NCBI RefSeq assembly: GCF_029582805.1 | Contig: NZ_JAKKUT010000002.1 | Span: 124,001 to 188,000, forward strand | Direction of reading: 5' to 3' | Origin: Candidatus Synechococcus calcipolaris G9 | GTDB lineage: Bacteria; Cyanobacteriota; Cyanobacteriia; Thermosynechococcales; Thermosynechococcaceae | Length of the DNA: 64,000 bases | In this document: one piece after another, positions 1 to 8,498 of the stretch | Numbering within the stretch: position 1 is the stretch's first letter | Layout of the letters: every line of letters begins with the position of its first letter | Translations under genes and position numbers: made by a program | The notes under the pieces: model-generated | Databases searched by the model: none | What the model saw: the letters and a program-made list of their open reading frames with translations, nothing else | What the model was told of the DNA's origin: nothing

Positions 1-463
1 CGGAAAGGCCAATCCCGCCGAAGTCCTTAGATAGATAGACCTCAGGGAGTTGGTTGCCCGCAAGAACCGTACCTGATTCGTGGTAGATATTGCCGTCGGG
101 TAAGTCTACGTCAAATAGATGTACCTTTTGGTAGCGGGCTAGATCTTCACCATTGGGGCCCACCAGCAGAGCCGTATTATAGACCTTATTGTCGGTGGCA
201 GGAACCGGATAGCCGCCTCCCAATAGGGTGATTTGAAACCGCTGGGCCATGCGATGGAGAAATTTCTCACTTTTCTCGGCGATCGCCGCCGCCTGAGCCA
301 CCTTTACGCCATCATCCCCTAAAAATGGAAAATTTTCCGGCAGGCCAACTAACTCAGCCCCTCGCTGGACCGCTAGTTCAATAAACTCTTCTGCCTGGGC
401 CAGATTTTGATCAACATCCGGCAAACTGGTCATCTGAATAACAGCAGCAAGGTAGGGCTTCAT
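1..463 (-). CDS. Carbon-nitrogen hydrolase (nitrilase family), 5' part only
   Basis: The gene starts with ATG at 463 on the minus strand and runs off the left edge with no stop, so only about 154 N-terminal residues are visible. The reading begins MKPYLAAVIQMTSLPDVDQN, typical of the nitrilase/Nit1 amidase family. The catalytic Glu sits in GLPENFPFLGDD and the catalytic Lys in YQKVHLFDVDLPDG. The Cys of the Glu-Lys-Cys triad lies outside the window. By family it hydrolyses a C-N bond in a small amide in the cytoplasm. The YQKVHLFDVD signature fits the Nit1/Nit2 omega-amidase or deaminated-glutathione amidase subgroup better than AguB, but the substrate is not shown by the sequence. It is divergent from the putrescine genes that follow. 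Confidence 0.85.
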   Translation of the reverse strand, partial: MKPYLAAVIQMTSLPDVDQNLAQAEEFIELAVQRGAELVGLPENFPFLGDDGVKVAQAAAIAEKSEKFLHRMAQRFQITLLGGGYPVPATDNKVYNTALLVGPNGEDLARYQKVHLFDVDLPDGNIYHESGTVLAGNQLPEVYLSKDFGGIGLS

Positions 464-560
464 TGGAACGTGAATAATAGTAGCCCTTTATTTTAGTACG
501 GTTGAATGCAAGCCATCAATACAGATCACCATTGATCCAATCGTGGGATGGGTTGATTTT

Positions 561-791
561 TTACAAACTTGAGGGGCGATTATTTAGATTCTCCATCTGC
601 CGGCGGAGAATAGGATTGCGGTGGCTGGGCAGTTCATTCTCACGAACCTGCCGGAAGGCTAAAAAGGCGACGGTTAATAAGCTAAGATTAATCATCAGGA
701 CAATCAATAGCTTGCCTGTACCACAAACGGGCTGACCTTTGGGCAAAATCTGCCTAGGACGGACAAAGGATTTAATTATTTGACTGTCCAT
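561..791 (-). CDS. Small single-pass membrane protein, unrecognised
   Basis: This is a 76-residue protein. I chose the ATG at 791 because AAGGAG lies seven bases upstream. An open frame continues to 956, but that extension has no ribosome binding site and is rich in Lys and Arg read from a repetitive stretch. The N-terminal 30 residues are polar (MDSQIIKSFVRPRQ), a hydrophobic helix covers about residues 28-45 (LLIVLMINLSLLTVAFLAF), and the tail is charged. No family is recognised. It could be a small accessory membrane protein. The clear ribosome binding site and the helix are the only support. Confidence 0.5.
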   Translation of the reverse strand: MDSQIIKSFVRPRQILPKGQPVCGTGKLLIVLMINLSLLTVAFLAFRQVRENELPSHRNPILRRQMENLNNRPSSL

Positions 792-840
792 GGAACAACT
801 CCTTATATAATGAATAATTATTAATATAGTCATGGCCGCT

Positions 841-909
841 TTTAGGCTAAAAACGTAACGTTTAGGCCTAAGGTTGCTTTTTCGGTTTAGGGTTACTTTT
901 AGGTTTAGA
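841..909. repeat. Short TTTAGG-type repeat cluster
   Basis: The hexamer TTTAGG occurs at 841, 861, 886 and 898, followed by TTTAGA at 904, within 69 bases upstream of the small membrane protein gene. Spacing is irregular (20, 25, 12 and 6 bases). It could be a degenerate repeat or a binding-site array for the promoter of that gene. No function is implied by the sequence. Confidence 0.35.
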
Positions 910-1009
910 GTTAAAAGTCTCATCCTATTCCTTATTGGCCGCAGTCTATCATTCACACCTAGGAACCCTAGAGTTCCTAAATATTTCTTAACTCAAATGT
1001 CAACAAACC

Positions 1010-2068
1010 TTGATTTACAGTTCGCCAATTCTTAACTCTGTGGAGAGGGATGTTTGTCTGCCCGCGGAATGGTATCCCCACCGCGCCTGTTGGTTAGCCT
1101 TTCCCAGTCACGAAGAACTATGGGGGGTAAGTTTAGGTGAGGCCCAGCGGGAGTTTATTGATCTGTGCCGGGCGATCGCCGATGTGGATCCCCAGACGGG
1201 CCATTGTCGGGGTGAGCAGTTAAAAATCTTAGTCCTAGATAATCAGGGTAAGTCCCGGGCCTCTCAGGCTTTGGCAGGCCTCAATGCCGAATTTTACATC
1301 TGTTCTTTTGGCGATATTTGGCTGCGGGATACGGCTCCCCTCATGGTCTTCAATCACCAGGGAGATCGGGAAACCCGCTGGTTTCAGTTCAATGGCTGGG
1401 GGGGAAAGTATTCGCTGCCTGGGGATGGGGATCTGGCGCAGCGGGTGACAAACATTCTGGGCTGGCCAGGGAAACAACTGACCCTTGTCTTAGAAGGCGG
1501 TGCGATCGAAGGGGATGGCCAGGGGACGTGCCTAACGACAGAGCAATGTTTACTCAATCCCAATCGCAACCCCCACCTGAGTCGTGGCGAGATTGAAGCA
1601 GAACTGAAAAACGGCTTGGGATTTAAGAAAATTCTTTGGCTTGAATCCGGCCTCCTCAATGATCACACCGATGGCCATATTGACACCCTGGTGCGCTTTG
1701 TCGGGCCAGGGAAGGTCGTCTGTATGGCCGCCCAAACCGAAGCAGACCCCAATGCCGCCGTTCTGAAACACATTTACCAAACCCTAAAAAACCTAAGGGA
1801 TGCCCAGGGGCGATCGCTGGAGGTGGTTCAAATTCCCTCACCAGGCTTAGTCTGTGATGCCCAGGGAAACATTTTGCCCGCCAGCTACGTGAACTTTTAT
1901 ATTGGCAATACCACCGTCGTAGTTCCCACCTATGGCAGCGACTTTGATCAGCCGGCCGTTGCGGCGATCGCCCAGTTATTCCCCCAGCGACGTACCCTGG
2001 GATTGAGTGCCCGTACCATCCTGGAGGGGGGCGGTGCGTTCCATTGCATTAGTCAACAGGAGCCATGA
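1010..2068 (+). CDS. aguA: Agmatine deiminase
   Basis: This enzyme converts agmatine to N-carbamoylputrescine and ammonia in putrescine synthesis from arginine. The 352-residue protein shows the family blocks in order: PAEWYPH near the start, WLRDTAPLMVFN about residues 104-115, LEGGAIEGDGQG about 160-171, NDHTDGHIDTLVRF about 217-230, and the C-terminal GGGAFHCISQQEP with the nucleophilic Cys near residue 346. The start is uncertain. No ATG is in frame, so TTG at 1010 is used, and GTG at 1040 is an alternative that loses ten residues. The stop overlaps the start of aguB in ATGA, so the two genes are translationally coupled. No arginine decarboxylase is nearby. Confidence 0.95.
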   Translation: MIYSSPILNSVERDVCLPAEWYPHRACWLAFPSHEELWGVSLGEAQREFIDLCRAIADVDPQTGHCRGEQLKILVLDNQGKSRASQALAGLNAEFYICSFGDIWLRDTAPLMVFNHQGDRETRWFQFNGWGGKYSLPGDGDLAQRVTNILGWPGKQLTLVLEGGAIEGDGQGTCLTTEQCLLNPNRNPHLSRGEIEAELKNGLGFKKILWLESGLLNDHTDGHIDTLVRFVGPGKVVCMAAQTEADPNAAVLKHIYQTLKNLRDAQGRSLEVVQIPSPGLVCDAQGNILPASYVNFYIGNTTVVVPTYGSDFDQPAVAAIAQLFPQRRTLGLSARTILEGGGAFHCISQQEP

Positions 2069-2949
2069 GAAACTTAACGGTTGCGGCCATTCAAACTCGT
2101 CTGAGCGATGCAGCGGATCTGAATATCCAACGCATGGGGGATTGGATTCGCCAGGCCCATAGCCAAGGTGCCCAGGTGATTTTGCCCTCAGAGCTTTTTA
2201 TGGGACATTATTTCTGTAAGGAAGAACGGGCGGATTTTTTTGCACGGGCCCATCCGGTAGATAACCATCCGGCGATCGCCCATTTTCAGGTCCTGGCCGA
2301 TGAACTTCAGGTGGTTTTACCCATTTCCTTTTTTGAGAAAGCCGGCCCCACCTACTACAACAGTGTGGCGGTGATTGATGCTGACGGTGCGATCCTAGGA
2401 GTTTATCGTAAAAGTCATATTCCCGACGGCCCCGGCTATGAAGAGAAATTTTACTTTCGCCCTGGCAATACGGGCTTTCGCGCCTGGAAAACTCGCTATG
2501 GCTGCATAGGGGTGGGTATTTGTTGGGATCAATGGTTTCCTGAGGCGGCCCGGGCCATGGCTCTCTTGGGGGCAGAAATTTTGATGTATCCCACCGCCAT
2601 TGGCAGTGAACCCCAGGAACCGGAACTCGACACCAAAGATCCCTGGCAACGGGTGATGATCGGCCATGCCGTCGCCAATAGTCTGCCCGTCGTTGCTGCC
2701 AATCGTACCGGAACGGAAGGCTCTCAGTCTTTCTATGGCAGTTCCTTCATTGCAGATCCCCGGGGAGATAAATTGGCCGAATTGGGCCCGGATCAGGAGG
2801 GAGTGATCCTCGCCACCTTTAACTTAGATGCCCTAGAATCCCGCCGTGCTAGTTTTGGCTTCTTTCGCGATCGCCGCCCAGATTTATACCAAATTCTCCT
2901 GACGGCTGAGGGCGCGGGCCAACAGTCCCCACCATCGTTTTTGTCATGA
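2065..2949 (+). CDS. aguB: N-carbamoylputrescine amidase
   Basis: This cytoplasmic nitrilase-family enzyme hydrolyses N-carbamoylputrescine to putrescine, CO2 and ammonia, the step after AguA. The 294-residue protein has the whole triad: Glu43 in LPSELFMG, Lys116 in YRKSHIPDGPGY and Cys153 in GVGICWDQWFPEAAR. The SHIPDGPGYEEKFYF block is typical of AguB rather than of other nitrilases. It overlaps aguA by four bases (ATGA), so the pair is one transcription unit. With aguA it completes the agmatine branch to putrescine. Confidence 0.95.
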   Translation: MRNLTVAAIQTRLSDAADLNIQRMGDWIRQAHSQGAQVILPSELFMGHYFCKEERADFFARAHPVDNHPAIAHFQVLADELQVVLPISFFEKAGPTYYNSVAVIDADGAILGVYRKSHIPDGPGYEEKFYFRPGNTGFRAWKTRYGCIGVGICWDQWFPEAARAMALLGAEILMYPTAIGSEPQEPELDTKDPWQRVMIGHAVANSLPVVAANRTGTEGSQSFYGSSFIADPRGDKLAELGPDQEGVILATFNLDALESRRASFGFFRDRRPDLYQILLTAEGAGQQSPPSFLS

Positions 2950-2973
2950 TCGTTAATTGGACATGATCGTTAA
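2945..2973. repeat. Two direct copies of CATGATCGTTAA, 17-bp period
   Basis: CATGATCGTTAA occurs at 2945-2956 and again at 2962-2973. The first copy contains the aguB stop codon. With flanking bases the repeat unit is about 17 bp. It could be an operator for the next gene, a slippage product or the edge of a small insertion. Confidence 0.4.
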
Positions 2974-3114
2974 ATTGACCCTGGACGGCATAGCACAGTT
3001 GCGTAACTTTTAGTTAACTTTACCAATATCTACCTGTGACACTTGCTATTCTGGAATTATCGGCCTAGCGACGCGATCGCCAGCCAGGGACATCCATACT
3101 CAGGGAGTGAAGCC

Positions 3115-3969
3115 ATGAAAGCCTATTTTCGTCAAGTTCAGACGGTAACATCTTCCCTGGTTTCTGTCCTAGCTATTTTGTCCCTGGGTTCGGCGGCCTT
3201 TGCCCGTCCCCTTACCCCGCCCTGGCGATCCGTATCTCGATCTCGCCCCGCCCCAGTTTCCCAGGTGTCCTCTCCTAGTTCTGCCCAGGAAACCCCCAGT
3301 GTGGTGGCCCTAGAGCCAAAGGATCCCCTATCCAGTCCCTTCCCCCTGCCGTGGAACTGGGTCGAGGAAGCCCACACAATGGCTTGTCACCATAATCAAT
3401 CTTTTCAGCATACATTGGATTCCCAGCGATACCTATCACCGGATGGTACGTATGCGGCATCTGCTACCTTTGAACTCATTAGCCATCCAGAAGCCCATCG
3501 CCAACAGTTAACCAGTATCCTGGAAATTACCCACTTAGCCAGCGGTGAGCAGGAGCGATTTGAAAGTATTGCTACTGTTCCCCGCGACTATTTCAATGAC
3601 TTACCCCAGCGTGGTAGTACCGAAGGTCTGATTGCGGTTCTCATGCCCATAGGTTGGTCGGAAGGGGGCGATCGCCTACTCGTGCGCCAGTTCCAAGGAA
3701 TTTTCTCCTCAGATTTTGCCTCCGATGGTGCTTGGATTTGGGAACGGGACTTCGGCCACATTGCCACGGTCTATCCCACAGTCGATGACTATGATTTTGC
3801 GGTGCTGTTGGGCTGGAGTAGTGAACACCGCGATCAGGTACTATTTCACACCCAACTGATGGGAAATCCCCAGGGCCATACTTGGGCCGTGGATATTCAC
3901 GGTGATACCTTAGCCGCCCAAGATGTACGTCCTCAACTAGAGGGCTATTCGTTCAATCTCGAGTGGTAG
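3115..3969 (+). CDS. Secreted protein of unknown function
   Basis: I chose ATG at 3115 because GGGAG lies about eight bases upstream and the protein then begins with a normal signal peptide: MKAYFR, a hydrophobic stretch about residues 10-30, and a probable cleavage near SAAFARP. The open frame continues back to a TTG at 3043, but that part has no signal character. The mature protein has a Pro/Ser-rich linker (about residues 35-75) and a globular part rich in Trp and acidic residues, including SPDGTYAASATFEL and DGAWIWERDFGH. The latter resemble beta-propeller or WD-like strands, though no family can be named. It is probably exported to the periplasm or beyond. Confidence 0.7.
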   Translation: MKAYFRQVQTVTSSLVSVLAILSLGSAAFARPLTPPWRSVSRSRPAPVSQVSSPSSAQETPSVVALEPKDPLSSPFPLPWNWVEEAHTMACHHNQSFQHTLDSQRYLSPDGTYAASATFELISHPEAHRQQLTSILEITHLASGEQERFESIATVPRDYFNDLPQRGSTEGLIAVLMPIGWSEGGDRLLVRQFQGIFSSDFASDGAWIWERDFGHIATVYPTVDDYDFAVLLGWSSEHRDQVLFHTQLMGNPQGHTWAVDIHGDTLAAQDVRPQLEGYSFNLEW

Positions 3970-4015
3970 TGAACCTAAGCCCTAGCCCTAAATTCAACGT
4001 CAACCCTGAATTACT

Positions 4016-5371
4016 TCACCGCCCACCAAAGGGTAGGGCCAATTGATCCTTGGGATCGCTATTGGCTGCACCACGGTTAGAAAGTGTGCTAGGCTGGGAG
4101 CCTTGATTGGCGATCGTTTCCTGTAAGCTCAGGATGGCTTGACGGTAGGATAGATCCCCTGGAGTTGTCCAGAGTTGGGGATTTTTCTGTAGTTCCTGCT
4201 GTTGCTCCTTACTGAGGGGAACCAAAATATCTGGGACAATCCCTTTTTGGCTAATGTCCGTTCCCTTGGGTGTGTAGTAGTGGGCAACGGTGACGGCTAA
4301 ACCAGAGCCATCGGTAAGGCTATGGATGGATTGGACAAAGGCCTTGCCGTAGGTGGTGTTGCCGACAATAATGGCCCGTTTATGATCCTGGAGTGCGCCA
4401 GTGAGAATTTCACTACTACTGGCAGATTGACCATCCACTAAAACCACTAGGGGTAAATCCGTTAGGGCTGATTGGGTGGCGGTGGACTGCTCACTATGGC
4501 CACCGCGATCGACCATGCGTACAATGACCCCCTGATCTAACCATAGTCGGGCAATATCAATCCCTGATTGCAACAGTCCCCCTGGATTTCCCCGGAGATC
4601 CATGACAAATCCATGGACATTTTCGGCTTCAAGGCGGCGAATCGCCATGCGAACTTGCTCCGTGGCATGGGAGGTAAATTCACTCAGGTAAATATAGCCA
4701 ATTCGTTGCCCTCCCTCTTCTTTGACTTGATAGCGCACCGAGGGAATCTCAATCACGGCCCGAGTTACCACTAAACTAAATTGGCCCCGATTGGGTCGAA
4801 ATAGTTGCAGTTTAATGGGAGTACCTGCCTGCCCCCGAATGCGGTTGGAGGCCTCTTCTAGGGACATTTTGCTCGTGGGTTGATCGTCAATGGCTAGGAG
4901 GCGATCGCCCGCTTGAATACCTGCCTGGATTGCCGGCGAGCCATCAATGGGTTCCACAATGGTCAGTTGCTTGGTGTTTTGATCTAACCCTAGGCGAATG
5001 CCAATGCCCGAGAGTTCCCCAGAGGTTTGGGTCGTTAAGGCATTAAATTCCTGGGGTGTCATAAACCGAGTATAGGGATCATTCAAGAGTTTGAGGCTGT
5101 GGCGAATGGCCCGGTAGGCCTCTTCCTGGGAGCTATAGTGACGATTAAGGAGTTGTCGGCGGACGACTTGCCAATCTACCTGATTAAAGGAACCATCGAC
5201 GTAATGGCGATCCACCAGTTGCCAAACCTCGTCCACAATCTCCTTAGGACTACTGTGAAGGGAAGCAACGGCCACATCTCGTGGTGGCAGAATCATACTG
5301 GTCGAAGATAAGGCAAGAGTCCCTAAAACAGCCCAAGAGCGGGTCACAAGTGATTTAGAAAGCAGTGGCAT
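4016..5371 (-). CDS. Carboxyl-terminal processing protease (S41, CtpB/CtpC type)
   Basis: This exported serine protease cleaves C-terminal tails of target proteins in the lumen or periplasm. The 451-residue protein has an N-terminal signal sequence, an S41 N-terminal helical region (PKEIVDEVWQLVDRHYVDG), a PDZ domain about residues 105-190 (GELSGIGIRLGL to EEASNRIRGQ), and the protease core with the Ser-Lys dyad in DGQSASSSEILTGAL and NTTYGKAFVQS. The GKAFVQS variant, where CtpA has GKGLIQS, and the long C-terminal tail suggest the CtpB/CtpC subgroup rather than the D1-processing CtpA. It is convergent with the secreted protein gene. Confidence 0.88.
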   Translation of the reverse strand: MPLLSKSLVTRSWAVLGTLALSSTSMILPPRDVAVASLHSSPKEIVDEVWQLVDRHYVDGSFNQVDWQVVRRQLLNRHYSSQEEAYRAIRHSLKLLNDPYTRFMTPQEFNALTTQTSGELSGIGIRLGLDQNTKQLTIVEPIDGSPAIQAGIQAGDRLLAIDDQPTSKMSLEEASNRIRGQAGTPIKLQLFRPNRGQFSLVVTRAVIEIPSVRYQVKEEGGQRIGYIYLSEFTSHATEQVRMAIRRLEAENVHGFVMDLRGNPGGLLQSGIDIARLWLDQGVIVRMVDRGGHSEQSTATQSALTDLPLVVLVDGQSASSSEILTGALQDHKRAIIVGNTTYGKAFVQSIHSLTDGSGLAVTVAHYYTPKGTDISQKGIVPDILVPLSKEQQQELQKNPQLWTTPGDLSYRQAILSLQETIANQGSQPSTLSNRGAANSDPKDQLALPFGGR

Positions 5372-5853
5372 GGTAGTCGGTGGGGGAGGGGAATGGGTGG
5401 AAAATGGGGCGGAGAAAGGACGGCGTAAACCCTGAAATGATGCAGATGGAATGAACTATAGCTTATTTATTCTGTCTGTGGCTGTGATCTGGGCAGGGCA
5501 AGGACAAGACTTAAGAAATATTTACTTTTTGCTACTCTGTAGATAGATCAGACCGATGGAGCAGGCAACATAGATCAGTACCTAGGAATTGCGATCGCCC
5601 AGAAAAATAGCTTACCCCAGGGTTTCTTGCCCGCCCGATCCCATGAGTGTGGGGATACACAAGGCGATCCTCAGCACTTTTTGTCGCTGAACTAAGAATC
5701 CTTTGACTTTAGTCGGTAGGAATGTCAAGTAACTTAATAGTTAGGTTAGCTCTCTTTCGGCTTTAATAGATACGATCTGTTTAGTAACCTTTTGGGGAGA
5801 TCTAGCCCATTGCCCCCATGGTGCGTTTGTCATTCAGTTTAGGAGTCAAGGTT
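5372..5853. other. Intergenic region, divergent promoters expected
   Basis: About 480 bases separate the divergently read protease and SRPBCC genes, so promoters for both should lie here. One HIP1 site (GCGATCGC) is near 5591. No tRNA, convincing small ORF or strong terminator hairpin was seen. A small RNA cannot be excluded. Confidence 0.4.
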
Positions 5854-6363
5854 GTGGCTGAGTCCCGCCGCCCCCGCAAAAAATTTCGCCTTCCAGCCCA
5901 AGGGTGGCCATTAGCCGGGAACTATCAGGTGATTAGTTCAGCCTCCGTAGATTTAATCTGGAAAAAAATCGTGAATTTAGCGGATGTGTCCTGGCATCCT
6001 CTGATTGTGCGAACGGATATTCCCTACGGAATCATGCCGAAACCGGGGTTGATTTTCCAAGCGGTCAGTCGCCGCATTCCCTGGCCCATTCAAATCTTTG
6101 TTGAGCGGGTGTCCCCTGGGGAATTACTGAGCATTCGCATTTTACTGCTGCCTGGCGTAGAAGAACGAGTCACCTACCGGGTGGAGTCGAGTGTCTGTGG
6201 AACCCGCATTTCTTGCTCGGTGATGTTGCGGGGATGGTTAGCTCCCCTGATTTGGTCGTTGATTCAGGATTATGCCGCCGCAGTGGCCGCTCGATTGGCG
6301 ATCGCCGCTGAAAAGGAACCACCTGGAGCAAAACCTCCTCCCGATACCTGTTTAGGATTTTAG
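5854..6363 (+). CDS. SRPBCC (START-like) family protein
   Basis: The protein has the SRPBCC/polyketide-cyclase pattern: an opening strand with YQVISSASVDLIWKKI, then alternating strands such as GLIFQAVSRRI, GELLSIRILLL and EERVTYRVE, and a long C-terminal amphipathic helix ending in AARLAIAAEKE. Such proteins bind hydrophobic ligands in a helix-grip fold. The ligand is unknown. I favour the GTG at 5854, which has AGGAG eight bases upstream, giving 169 residues. An in-frame ATG at 5818 would add twelve residues but lacks a well-spaced ribosome binding site. Its gene ends eleven bases from the convergent next gene. Confidence 0.7.
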   Translation: MAESRRPRKKFRLPAQGWPLAGNYQVISSASVDLIWKKIVNLADVSWHPLIVRTDIPYGIMPKPGLIFQAVSRRIPWPIQIFVERVSPGELLSIRILLLPGVEERVTYRVESSVCGTRISCSVMLRGWLAPLIWSLIQDYAAAVAARLAIAAEKEPPGAKPPPDTCLGF

Positions 6364-6373
6364 AAAACTAAAA

Positions 6374-7348
6374 TTATCCCTGAAAAATTTTCGGATCAAA
6401 GATCTGACGCAGGGCATTGTAGTAGGGAGCTAAAACACGGGTATCCAATTCCGGCGATCGCTCCTGAAACTCCTTACCCATCAGATGCACCATTTGATAC
6501 ACCAATTCCCAGTTGACATTTAGGGAAGGATAGAGCATCAAGCAAAGGGGAAACAGTTCGTCTTGCAGGGCATCCAGCTTTTGCTCCAGCAGACAGACCC
6601 ATAGGTAGATCTGAAACATTTCCACATCCCGGATACTGGAGGTACGCACTGAAGGTTGGCTCAGCGGGCCACTATAGCAACGATGGCGTGGATATAACTC
6701 AATCACCCGCTGACAAATTGACCGAGCGATCTCCGTACTCTGGGGCAAAAGGTGGCGCACTAATTTTAGGGCTGGGGAATCATAATCTTGCTCTGCGGCC
6801 GCATCGTAGGCCCGATGGAGGGGCATATAGAGGTGATCGTCAATGACTTTGAAATAGTTGGCGACGATATCCTTCTGACTGGCGGGAGCACTCTGGAGCA
6901 GAAACAAGCCCGTGTGGTGAAACTGCATGCTCACAAAGCCAATCACCCGTGGATCCGTTGCCGTATATTTGCGGCGAATGTCACCGATTGCTGGCCCCAA
7001 CTTCACCGCAAGGCGACGCACATCTTGACCATCTCGATACAAATGTAACGTTTTTTGATAGGTTGCGTGAATATCCTTAGAAATCTCCCAGGGATCCACT
7101 AACTCACTGGCAATGCCGTGGCGAATCATTTCCTGACTCAGAAATCCCTCTGTCCGTTGCCAGGCCTGCACGCTGGCATTCCGTAGCTCCGCTAGTAGGT
7201 TTTGACTGACGACCGTGGGATCGTCCTCTTTCTTAGTGGCTGAATCTAGATTTTGAATGTAACGTTTCGCCCAAGCCTGGGCCAGACTTCCCATGGAGAC
7301 GGTATCTGGAGCCATCAGGTCAGGGGTACAAGAGGTATCTAAGAGCAT
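6374..7348 (-). CDS. Conserved hypothetical protein, mostly helical
   Basis: I do not recognise a family for this 324-residue soluble protein. It has no signal peptide or membrane segment. It is rich in predicted helices with many Leu, Gln and aromatic residues. Stretches such as DPRVIGFVSMQFHHTG, DDHLYMPLHRAYDAAA and IYLWVCLLEQKLDALQDE look like a globular all-alpha fold. The clean long frame, normal codon use and an ATG start at 7348 support a real gene. It reads toward the SRPBCC gene and away from the glycan cluster, so it is probably not part of the cluster. Confidence 0.65.
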   Translation of the reverse strand: MLLDTSCTPDLMAPDTVSMGSLAQAWAKRYIQNLDSATKKEDDPTVVSQNLLAELRNASVQAWQRTEGFLSQEMIRHGIASELVDPWEISKDIHATYQKTLHLYRDGQDVRRLAVKLGPAIGDIRRKYTATDPRVIGFVSMQFHHTGLFLLQSAPASQKDIVANYFKVIDDHLYMPLHRAYDAAAEQDYDSPALKLVRHLLPQSTEIARSICQRVIELYPRHRCYSGPLSQPSVRTSSIRDVEMFQIYLWVCLLEQKLDALQDELFPLCLMLYPSLNVNWELVYQMVHLMGKEFQERSPELDTRVLAPYYNALRQIFDPKIFQG

Positions 7349-7521
7349 AGTTGGGAATACTGAGTGAATTGTGTACTTATGTTAAGTATTGTATCGCATT
7401 AATAAAATCCATGCAAGCCAGCGCAATGTAGTAGCAGGGCAAACGCATACTAATTTTGACTATCCTGGCGATCGCTCTATGGTTTAATGAAGTTCAGTCA
7501 GAAGCATGGACTTTTCTTTTC

Positions 7522-8493
7522 ATGAATTTATCCGATGCTCGCATACTCGTTATTGGTGGGGCAGGCTTTATTGGTTCCCATGTCGTGGCGGAACTGTTAA
7601 AAACAGATGTGAGGGAAGTCCTCATCTATGATAATTTTGCACGGGGAAAGTATAGTAATCTTTCTCCCTATTTAGATGATCCCCGCTGCAATATCTATGC
7701 CAATGGGGGGGATATTCGGGATTTAGACTTGCTCAATGACGCCATGGAGGGCATTGATGGGGTTTGTCATCTGGCGGCAATGTGGCTCCTACACTGTAAA
7801 GATTTTCCACGGACGGCGTTCCATGTCAATATTGAAGGCACATTTAATGTTCTGGAAGCCTGTGTCAAACATCAGGTTAAACGCCTAGTCTATTCGTCCT
7901 CAGCTTCAGTCTATGGCGACGCGGTGGATGTTCCCATGACTGAAACCCATCCCTTTAATAATCGCAATTTCTATGGAGCCACAAAGATTGCTGGTGAGGC
8001 AATGGCTCGCGCCTTTTACGATCGTTATGGCCTTAGCTATGTGGGCTTACGCTACATGAATGTCTATGGCCCCCACCAGGATCAGACGGCAGCCTATACA
8101 GGGGTGATTCCCATTATGCTGAATAAGATTGATGCCAATGAGGCTCCCATAATTAATGGAGATGGCAGCCAAGCCTACGATTTCATTGATGTGGAAGATG
8201 CAGCCCGCTGCAATGTGTTGGCCCTAGAGGCAGAGGTGAGTGATGAATTTTATAATGTGGGCACAGGGGTTCAGACCAGTATTCGGGAGCTATGTAATTT
8301 AATTCTCAAATTAAAGGAATCTCCCCTAGAAGTTACCTATAAGCCCTACAGTGCTGATGATGCACGGCGATTGGTGCAAAATCGGATTGGCTGCCCTAAA
8401 AAAGCGGCCCAAGAGTTAGGCTTTACCTATCGCTATTCCTTGGCTGAAGGCCTGCAAAAGTTGATTGACTGGCGTGATGCCCACCACGAGTAA
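7522..8493 (+). CDS. NAD-dependent sugar-nucleotide epimerase/dehydratase (extended SDR)
   Basis: This is a 323-residue extended short-chain dehydrogenase acting on nucleotide sugars. The N-terminal Rossmann motif GGAGFIG is at residues 12-18, the SSSAS loop at 125-129, and the catalytic Tyr151 and Lys155 are in NFYGATKIAGE. The middle RYMNVYGPHQD and C-terminal SLAEGLQKLIDW blocks are those of UDP-hexose 4-epimerase-like enzymes. I chose ATG at 7522 because residues upstream of it precede the Rossmann fold and look non-coding. It opens the glycan cluster and is five bases from the aminotransferase gene, which suggests a shared pathway to an amino sugar. The exact substrate cannot be told. 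Confidence 0.9.
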   Translation: MNLSDARILVIGGAGFIGSHVVAELLKTDVREVLIYDNFARGKYSNLSPYLDDPRCNIYANGGDIRDLDLLNDAMEGIDGVCHLAAMWLLHCKDFPRTAFHVNIEGTFNVLEACVKHQVKRLVYSSSASVYGDAVDVPMTETHPFNNRNFYGATKIAGEAMARAFYDRYGLSYVGLRYMNVYGPHQDQTAAYTGVIPIMLNKIDANEAPIINGDGSQAYDFIDVEDAARCNVLALEAEVSDEFYNVGTGVQTSIRELCNLILKLKESPLEVTYKPYSADDARRLVQNRIGCPKKAAQELGFTYRYSLAEGLQKLIDWRDAHHE

Positions 8494-8498
8494 GAGTT

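Noticed and set aside
841-909. Telomere-like TTTAGGG array
   Set aside because: Only one copy has three Gs, spacing is irregular and the DNA is bacterial chromosome.
792-956. N-terminal extension of the small membrane protein frame
   Set aside because: The ATG at 791 has a good ribosome binding site; the extension is read from the TTTAGG repeat cluster and lacks protein character.
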